From Liolophura sinensis (taxonomy: Eukaryota > Mollusca > Polyplacophora > Chitonida > Chitonidae), in contig NC_088299.1 of NCBI RefSeq assembly GCF_032854445.1, forward strand, positions 3,139,001-3,203,000: 64,000 nucleotides of DNA. Reading direction: 5' to 3'. Each line of letters begins with the position of its first letter. The first letter of the stretch is position 1. The notes under the pieces were generated by a model that saw only the letters and a list, made by a program, of their open reading frames with translations, ran no database searches and had not been told where the DNA came from. Below are positions 55,838-64,000 of the stretch, piece after piece. The translations under genes and the position numbers were made by a program.

Positions 55838-56457
55838 AGAACGATAACTAACGTGGATGTATTATACATATATATCTACGAGAATGCTTGACACAAAACA
55901 AAAATATATGTTGATTTAGATATATTGACAAGAAGAACAGACTTCCTAATCATATTCTATGGACAAGAAATGATTTGATTGAATACCTGGTAAAGAAATC
56001 CACCTGGTAAAGGTACCTTAATGGATATCTAATATCTATAATTTCTGTTTTCCATGATCTCATTGTTTGTACTTTTTGTCAAATTGTTCACATCATGTCG
56101 AACAGAGAATCAAAAAAGGAAATCACTTTTTAGATAAAAGTATAAGCTAACAACATCTCACCCGTTTGTGATGCTTTGGAGAGTGGTCGTTCATCGTCCA
56201 CCCATTATGTCATTATCGAAATGTCAGTACCAGATTACGAATTAGGCTGGATATTTCATAGTTCATAAACAGCTTTTTATGGCGTTTGTATTCTAGCGAA
56301 TCAGCTTTTGTCATTACTTTTGTCATTTAAACCTTCCTAGAAAATGGTATGCAATTACGATATGTGGAAGTTTTTTTTTATCTTGTTTTGTTAGTCTAAC
56401 ACGCAACACATGGACTCCTTGGTCCCCTGGTAGTATCCCTCTGGAAGCAACTATATC
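55838..56457. other. 3' flank of gene 4
   Basis: No gene. Contains the 3'-flank block shared with pseudogene 3 and gene 2 (TTCATAGTTCATAAACAGCT at about 56255). It ends where minisatellite-like sequence and the second copy of the A block begin (56458). Confidence 0.5.
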
Positions 56458-56529
56458 GCAGGCAGTGAGTGTCCCAACAAATCAGTTTATTGTCACAATG
56501 GCGCCACAAGCGGTGAGTGTCCCAACAGA

Positions 56530-57159
56530 TCAGTCTATTGAAGAGTGAAAAGTAATGACCAATCCATTAGTATGAAGGGCCAATGTACACTGAGTGTATT
56601 TTAGAAGCGCTTGGTTAAAACACTGTGTAGATTCAATTACTGCGCCTATGCAATGAGCTCTGAGCGACAAGATACAGTTGAATGACATACCCGTGGTTGT
56701 TAGTAATGCAAGTGGAGCTGCAAACAAAACAACTCATCATTATAATGTTATATATAATGAAAATCAAATATTGAGTTATCACTCAAATATATCCTGTGTT
56801 ATTAGAGACAAAAGCACCGTTCTGTATGCGGAGAGACTTTATGGCAAATCTCGATTGGAACAGTCATACTTTTCTACTTTCAGATGCGATAATGAAAATT
56901 TGTGATGGTTATCTAAATATTTATTTACACGCACAAACAGAAAAGCTGATGTATAAACTATACTACGCTTTCATCATACGGCAGTGATTTCATGGAATCC
57001 TCGAGGTAACTGTGAAACGTCACGTTGCCTTGGCAGCCTTTGATTAGACCTGCAAAATCGAGTCAACTTGGGCTTTACATGTGCTGATGGGCTGGCCTCC
57101 ATCTTCATCCTCCATCTTACCAGCGCTTTAACGGTTCATGCCAACAGGCACACTTTGCA
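56530..57159 (+). promoter_or_regulatory. 5' flank of A-type GRL gene 5
   Basis: Near-identical to 35143-35736, with GGGCCAATGTACACTGAGTG and TATTTTA (56597-56603). It keeps about 26 bp (near 56940-56965) that gene 1's flank has lost and that gene 2 has. Confidence 0.5.
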
Positions 57160-60100
57160 ATGCCACGGATCAGCAGCGTTATGCCAGCACCAGCCGCCAT
57201 GTCTCTACCCACGAAAACACACCGGAACCTGGACAAGGGTAAGGATTCAGTCCGCAAGGATAACATCGAGACTTGTCTGGAAGAGAAACCGTTCCAGCTG
57301 ACCAAACCTCTTGTGATCTCCATGGGTTTCTTCGGGCTTTTGTTTCTCAACAGTAAGAAGAACAAGTGGTCCCCATTGTCAAGAGCTTACTCCATACTCG
57401 TCTTGATTCTCCTGTGGGCAAGCGTTGTACAGCTCTTTTTCGCGTACAAAGATGAGCAGTTTGGAGTTGACACCTTTTTCAAGATCATCGTGCATATATG
57501 GTACATACATAGCAGTGTGAATGTCACGGTTACTTACAAGGCTTGTAACACTGAGAAGCGTTTAGTTCAGTTTCTTCTCCAGTGGTCGCGGCTTATAAAG
57601 ACAAATCGCGGAACTTCTCCCGACGACTCGGTTCTCAGTTATGTGAAGTATGAACGCAATACAAGGCGAATGTTTAATTTGTACTTGATAACAGCCTGGT
57701 TCACTATGCTGTTAAGTAGTCTTAGCATTGGTTATTTCCTCTTCCTGACTAACATGATGGATTTCACCATAGCGCCAATGTTGCCGAACAACACGTTTGC
57801 CATTCCCACGAAAGCAATGATCAACATTGTCAGCATCTACAGAACGGCTGCCTGGGTATTCACACTTGTGCTTTTCCTCCTCATTTCAAGCATTATTTAC
57901 AAAGAGTTTAAAATTTTCCACAGCGATCTCCAAAAAGCGGTTTCCCCACATGGCGACATCGCAGATGTGGAATGGTTTCGAAGACGTCATCAAGAAATTT
58001 GCCGAATGGTGGAGACTGCTGATGACGTGTTAAGTGCGTTCAACGCCACAGGTATTGTCTTTCCCATGGTTAACGGAATGCTTTTGCTGTATAGTTTAGT
58101 TTGGAACGATTTTTTGACAATGGACCCAATACTGCTGGCATCTCGTTGCTACTGGTTATTTGGGGTTATGCTGTATCTGCTGTTGATAGGATATGGAGGC
58201 GGGTACCTTAATCACATGGTAAGTCTTTCATCTCCTGTCCATGTCAGATATTTGGGAAACTAAGCAAACTGAAGACCTAATAATATCTCTGGGAAATATT
58301 CTGCTATAATATAACTGATCACTTTCTTTGGGGGGTGGGAGGGAAGTTTCCATTTGGATGTGTGCCTTACTTGTAGAGGTTTCCTAATTCCCTTGTGAGC
58401 TGTGTTGAAAGTGAAACACCTCTAATTATGGGGTGTGACGCAAATTGTTTAAAATTCTCAAAATGATGCCAAAATCAGATACAAAAAAGAGGGAAAACTT
58501 ATTTGCAAAGATAGTCTTTTTTCTTTAGAAAAGGGTATTTGGAAATATCTGTGTATGGTGGGTATTTGGGACCACCTCTTGGTATACATCGTGGTTGAAC
58601 TATAATGTTCTAAATGAGGATGTGACGCACGTCTAATACATTTATTTCAAGGTAAATTTTTTTGTTTATATTCAAAGACATTCATTTACTCTCAATTATG
58701 AAAATATTGATGAATATATTAAGATATAAATATGATCAAAATCCAGGTTGAGCACATTTGTTAGCCGAAAGGATCAAATACATTTATTAAACATGTGTTA
58801 CATCCTGATGAATAACATTATCATACAAAGATAATGTAAACCAAGAAGTGGTCCCAAATACCCACCATGCAAAACTTATACTCAACTGTTGTTTTCTCCT
58901 TAAAGAAAAATCGCAAAAAATATTGAAGACCACATTTACAACTAAATATTTGAACTCTTTCATCTTAACATCTTGTAATTGTTGTGCTTTCTCCAAATTT
59001 AAATAAGTAATTAAACGAATATATAAATGAATAAAACTGAATAGTAAAAAAAAAACAATTAACAAACAAAGAAACAAACTGAATGTTTGTCTTCCATTTT
59101 AACTAAACATATTACATGTCATATGTTCTTTACACTTGAAATGATTTCGTTTTGTGGGTACACGGCCTGGGCGCACTGAGAAATCTCACAATCTCACATT
59201 GTTTGTGAGTCACACCTAAGATTTTAATAGAGGAAGTTGTAACTTCCTCGCTTGGCGTTCAGCATGAATGGGATAACGCAACTACTGGTTGACCCGTATC
59301 AGTATAATGGCTGAGTCGGGGCGGCTTACTTCGTCTTCGGTAAGTCGTCTCAGTAATGCAGCGCTAGCTTAAAGAGCGGTTGAAATCCGTCCTGCAACAA
59401 GGAGGTGCACTACGTACACCCTAAGGATTCCTTCGTCGTCATATAACTGAAAAATTGTTGAGTTCGACATTAAACCCCAAACACTAACTCACTCACTCAG
59501 ATTGTTTGTGTTGATTGACATCACTTCCTGCCTCATCACCGTGACCCTAGTGACCTCGGCCTTCTTGAAGGTTTCTGTACAAATTTTTTTATTGGTGGTA
59601 GTGATGTAAAGTGAGTGTAGCACTAAGGAGTGTGGAGCAATCTGTGTTTCATTATATTTGTCCAGGCGCATGCTCCTTTGAAGACAATTCATAATATTGA
59701 GATAAAGGACACATCCCCGGAGTTCTCACTTCAGGTAAGTACTTTTGCTTTGGAAATAAGATCTAACCGTATGTTATTCTCGACGCGTTATCAGAGATCT
59801 CAGACTCGGAATCGTCCGTTAAATTCACTGTCCAGTGTTTCGGTAGAAAACACACCCAATGTGACCCAGACTCACCCACTGACGTCGCCCAAATTCTCTT
59901 TTCTGGTTCAAATAGAGGACTACAGCACTGGAAGTGAAACCAGGGCGCAGTTGTTCAAAAGTGTAAAGTGTAACATTTATGCTTGATTTTCAACACACTT
60001 TCGAACAACTTGTTCCAGAGCAGCAAAGACAGTGTGATAGTTGTCAATTGTTTACATACAGCATACTGGAGAGGTCATACAGTTAACACAAGAAACATCA

Positions 60101-62535
60101 AACATATTTGAATGTAATGTCAGCTGCATGATACTTTCCACAATGGTCTGGCTGTTCAGTGCAGTGTTTTGAGCTCTTTTTAGTATGCGCAAACGCCATC
60201 ATCATGGCACGGGTCCGTGCGTTAGTTTAGAAGAAGTTTTTTCGGGATAGGAAGGGTTTCAGCATTAAACTTTTGAAATGTGGCTAATTAGGTGCTGTTT
60301 CCTAATTGTTAGGTTTAGCTAGAGGGAATTCCAGTGGCAGATTTCACACCTTTCTTAAGATAGCGAACACTGCTTGTGGGTGGTATGTTGTGAAAGATCT
60401 AGTTGACCTTCAGACTGAACTACATGTAGGTATCCGAAACAAAATGCAGTGATTTTAATTGTAATTTAGTAGATGTAACTCTTTTAGGATTGCTCAAATG
60501 CTGAGTTATCACATTTAATAAGCAATAAGATTAAACAGTGCAATGAGACCAGGCCTTAGAGGCGCCTGATATAGTCCCCAGAATCCCAGTTTGTGCAGGA
60601 ATACGGTATAAAAGACACACAACTGAGAGTAAAACCTGAGCAGTGACTTTGACTAATGGCAAATGGCCACATGTAAGGTGTGGAATCCCACCTCTTCCCA
60701 GTCAGGGTATTGTTCTAACTGTTCATGTAAATTCTTAAAGGTGGAGAAAACATAAAAATGAAACAAAGTTCGGATGAAAGAGTACCAAAAGTTATTCCTA
60801 AATGTGGGCTTCAATATTTTTGGCAAGTTTTCCTGAAGGCGAAAAAGACACTTGAAAACAATTTTTATATAGTGGGTATTTGGGACCACTTTTTGATATT
60901 TATAATCTTTGTTTAATAATGTCATAAATGAGGATGTAACAGAGGTTAAATAAATATGTTTTGCAGTAGAATTTGTTTTTTCGGCTAACAAATGTATTAA
61001 ACCTCAATTTGGATCATAGTTACGTATTTAATATGTTCATAAATATTATCATAATTTAGGGAAATGCATATGTTTCGATATAAACAGCAAATTTACATTC
61101 AAATAAATTTAGTAGACAAGCATCACATCCTTATATAGAACATTATTATGCAACAAGGATAAATACCAAAGTTGGTCTCAAATACCCACCATACAAAAAT
61201 ATTTCCAAATACTCTTTTCTCTAAGAAAATAATCCAAAAAAGTATTAAAGATTACTTTTGCAATAAGTTTTGACGCTGTTTCATCTGATTTTGGCATCAT
61301 TTTTATGTTTTCTTCTCCTTTAAATAATAGCAAATTGCACACCTCTTGAATTGTTCGCCGGTAGATACGGTGTAATCCAAAGAAAATCCTATGACGTCTT
61401 CTGAATTCCCTTTTCTAATAAGAACTGTCCACGGAAAAAATACTGTAACTCAAGCCTATGACGTCACCGAAAATAGAAATTTTTGGTAAGAAATTTTCAC
61501 GGGTAAATACAAAATATGAAATCACCGAAATTCTCAGGAAATCTTCAGAAAGGAACAATGCACAGGTATAGAATGCCTCCATCAAACCCATTCTAATGAA
61601 AGTTTACAAATGACATAAGGCATATATAATTAACAAATATAATTGACATTATTTGTTACTTTCTCTTGATTATTAACATCAGAATAATGTTAATACTCAA
61701 GAGAACGTAATAATAATTTTATTAATCAAAGAGAAGGTAGCAAAAAATAAGGATAATAATTAAGAGAAAATAGGACAGAATGGATTAGATAACGGCATTT
61801 ACAAATAATGTTTATCTTTATTTGTTTGTGTAAGATTCTAGCTGATAATGTAGGATCTTATTCCAACTGTCAAGTTATCTGTATGAATCGGCTTTATGAA
61901 AATGATGTTTATGATAAGTATCCATTAGATTATAAAATGTGCTGTTCCATAAGCCACTAGTTCCATTCATGGCTATGATTATAACAGCTAAATGTAAACC
62001 CAACGACGAAATGAAAACGATTACTTCCTTTTTGTTTCTTTATCTAGATGAATGTGTTCCTAAACAAGCTGACAGGAAATCCTATCGGGCTGACAGCTTT
62101 GGACATGTTGGTGATTGACAAACCAACAATTCTGACGGTAAGGTTTAAGACACCAATGTCTATTCCCCTGGGGTCTGTCCGGTTTATCCCCACCATAATG
62201 CTTGCCAAAGTGGCATAAGTGAAATATTGTTGAGTCCGGTGTAAATAAACAAACATGACTCAATCACGTTCATCCACAGACAGTATTTCATGCAATATTT
62301 TATATTTGTGTTGAACTTGCAGGAGACTGTGTCGTAGAATTTATTTGGATTTCCAGAAGCTTATACTGATGTTCGTGTTCCTATTCCACAGATTGGCGGG
62401 GTTTTCATCACGTACTTCATCGTCCTCATACAGCTTCAACAGCCCAATGACTCTGTTCATACGTCCCTCTCCAGTTGTACCGAGATTTTGGTCAACTGCA
62501 CGCTCCAGTGCCCTAATACAGTCGTGAGCGGATGA
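57160..62535 (+). CDS. GRL 7TM chemoreceptor, gene 5 (subfamily A)
   Basis: Exons 57160-58218, 59666-59734, 62048-62137 and 62392-62535, all phase 0 with GT-AG ends; 453 residues, uninterrupted. The surrounding DNA is almost identical to gene 1, but in exon 1 it alternates between gene 1-like (NLDKGKDSVRKDNIE, KYERNTRR, EFKIFHSDL) and gene 2-like states (SSVNVTVTY, FAIPTKAMINIVSIY, HGDIADVEW, FNATGI). In exon 4 the signature reads TYFIVLIQL: the Phe of the normally invariant QF pair is Leu. Otherwise features are as in genes 1 and 2. Probably functional, but the QF change deserves a test. Confidence 0.87.
58453..58998. mobile_element. 546-bp fold-back MITE in intron 1 of GRL gene 5 (most complete copy)
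   Basis: Flanked by TTAA at 58449-58452 and 58999-59002. Arms form a long imperfect palindrome (GTGGGTATTTGGGACCACCT with GTGGTCCCAAATACCCACC). The right terminus TTTGGAGAAAGC (reverse complement) resembles the ends of the intron 2 MITE, so both belong to one family. Confidence 0.82.
59208..59500 (+). mobile_element. SINE family B, 5'-truncated, in intron 1 of GRL gene 5
   Basis: Same insertion as 37590-37882, flanked by ATTGTTTGTG (59198-59207 and 59501-59510). Confidence 0.88.
60739..61319. mobile_element. 581-bp fold-back MITE in intron 2 of GRL gene 5
   Basis: Same insertion and length as 39121-39701. TTAA lies at 60735-60738 and 61320-61323. Confidence 0.85.
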
Positions 62536-62647
62536 AACAAATTTCCATCATAAAATAATCAAAAAATAATAAGAACAAATATTAATGACAAAATTAGCAA
62601 CCCCGTACAGACAAGATCACTTATTATTTAATACAGAAAAGGATATC

Positions 62648-62653
62648 AATAAA
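62648..62653 (+). terminator. Candidate polyadenylation signal, GRL gene 5
   Basis: AATAAA 113 bp after the stop codon, at the same place as in gene 1. Confidence 0.45.
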
Positions 62654-63371
62654 AGACTGTTATTAATAATTGCTTTGAGACCAAACACAAGTTCATGTAT
62701 TTTCTGTTCCATAACATTTAAACTGCGCAATTGCATTGCTTTCAATGCGGTGCCCAGAAAGCCTTTAATGCACTGGCTATTATCAAATCAATATTTAGAT
62801 ATCATACGGTTTTTCTGCTTGATTCATAGAGAGATAAATCTCTAATAGAAAATCTGATTACCTCTGTCAGTTAACAATGATATAAGCGTACATGCGATGG
62901 AGGATCCCTGAGCTATGCAGTACTTGGTCGCCGACAAGTTACGTTATGAAATTAGATGCTCGACTAAACCGTCATGGTGTGATGATTTCATGCTACCTTT
63001 GACATTGGAATCGTGTCATTTAACAGAGTGTTTAGAAACGCGAGAGCATACATACTAAGAACCGTTTAGTTGTTTAGAGTGCTGTGCAAACTATGGTGTT
63101 CAAATACCCTGGCATAAACGACGGTATGTAAACAAAAGCAAAAAGAACACGAGAATTCAGTTAAACCTTCAACCAGTCCTTACACGCAGGAAATATGTCA
63201 TTCGGTTGACACACTAAAGCTTTAACGTTTCAATGGTGTTTGTTTAGCTCCAGCCATTCCAATTTCACAGTTTTATAGGATTGGCCAGTGTAAGATCACT
63301 AGCCTCCGACCTGCCCTGGACTCAATGACAGGAAGCGGAAGTTACTCGAAACTGTATATTTGCTAGTCTCC

Positions 63372-63631
63372 AATGTCACGGATTATACCTGTAATGTTGG
63401 CGTCTACCATAATGAAACCTTACAATGACCAAAAGGAGTGAAAATGGTCAGAAACCACCGGACAACTTCGACATCTTTCTGGAGGACATACCTTTCCGTC
63501 TCAAACTTCTTGTGGTCTGCATAAGCCTTTGCGGCCTTTTGCTTCTGAACCGTAAGACGAGCAAGTTATACTCAAACACAAGAAAATACTCTTTATTTGT
63601 CCTAATTCTTCACAGCCAGGAGGTGTACTAA
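63372..63631 (+). pseudogene. Truncated GRL exon 1 relic, second copy
   Basis: Copy of the relic at 41751-42009, with the same frameshift and the same truncation after YSLFVLIL, followed by an A-type 5' flank. Only a few substitutions separate the two copies (for example KLYSNTRKYS against KLSSNTREYS). Confidence 0.85.
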
Positions 63632-63644
63632 CCAATCAGACTAT

Positions 63645-64000
63645 TGAAGCGTCAAAAGTGAAAGCAATTCCATTAGTATGACGGGCCAATGTACACTGAG
63701 TGTATAAAAACAATTGTTTAAAGCACTATGAAGATTCAATTACTGCGCCTATACAATGAGCTGTGAGAGATAAACTACAGTTGAATGACATACCCCTGGT
63801 TGTTAGTAAAGCAAGTGGAGCTGCGGACAAAACAACTCATCAATATAATGTTTTTCATCTGAGGTGGGTGCAAAAATCAGACACTTTTCCATATGTGGTT
63901 GTTACACAGAGCAGAAAATCAAATATTGGGCTATCACTCAGGTATCTCCTGTGTTACTAGAGACAAACAACACCGTTTCGTATGCATAGAGATTTTATGG
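63645..64000 (+). promoter_or_regulatory. 5' flank of a further A-type GRL gene cut by the window edge
   Basis: Matches 42023-42378, the flank of gene 2, including GGGCCAATGT and TATAAAAA (63703-63710). By that alignment the ATG of the next gene should lie about 308 bp beyond the window end. Confidence 0.7.

Larger units (their letters stand above)
56458..64000. repeat. Second copy of a ~7.5-kb GRL block (copy of about 34.7-42.4 kb)
   Basis: Aligns with 34.7-42.38 kb at offsets of 21423 (gene start), 21617-21618 (exons 2-4) and 21622 (relic to window end). Shared content: the last minisatellite units, A-type flank, A-type gene, both MITEs, the truncated SINE, the exon 3 SINE fragment, the B-type relic and the next A-type flank. 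It lacks the SINE of 34780-35142. The similarity is unbroken at base 64000. Confidence 0.93.

Overview
This is animal genomic DNA: short exons with GT-AG introns, no operons, many SINEs, decayed retrotransposons, MITEs and minisatellites. The tRNA-derived SINEs, with tails such as GACGTTAAACCC(CACTCACT)n or AACACCAATCAAATAAATA, resemble those of lophotrochozoans. I therefore suggest a marine mollusc or a related lophotrochozoan; the species cannot be named from this window.

Left part (about 4.8-19.5 kb): a tandem segmental duplication, unit 1 at 4855-12110 and unit 2 at 12329-19454. Each unit carries a minus-strand, single-exon rhodopsin-like (class A) GPCR, a decayed Mutator-like DNA transposon with inverted subterminal repeats, and a 44-bp minisatellite. 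The units are nearly identical, but GPCR copy A has lost 197 bp covering its N-terminal tail and normal start. Non-LTR retrotransposon fragments follow both units.

Middle part (about 19.5-34.8 kb): a transposon graveyard. A Ty3/Gypsy element (20859-28432) has gag, zinc knuckle, protease, RT, RNase H and integrase pieces with many lesions. It contains a nested SINE and a 2.9-kb Penelope-like RT element inserted in the integrase. SINEs, a long TA microsatellite, a G-rich tract and a 48-bp minisatellite follow. I see no host gene here.

Right part (about 34.8-64 kb): a plus-strand tandem array of gustatory-receptor-like (GRL) 7TM chemoreceptor genes. Four are intact (35737-40912, 42686-48131, 52756-55837, 57160-62535), one is a pseudogene (49602-51603), and two are truncated first-exon relics (41751-42009, 63372-63631). 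Each intact gene has one large exon (349-353 codons) and three small phase-0 exons (69, 90 and 138/144 bp). The last exon encodes the TYhhhhhQF signature of the insect GR/OR superfamily. There are two subfamilies: A (genes 1, 2, 5) and B (genes 3, 4 and the relics). The block from about 34.7 to 42.4 kb recurs at 56458-64000. The window ends inside the 5' flank of what should be another A-type gene.

The array looks like a chemosensory receptor cluster growing by unequal exchange, with gene death, possible gene conversion and transposon insertions that allow relative dating.
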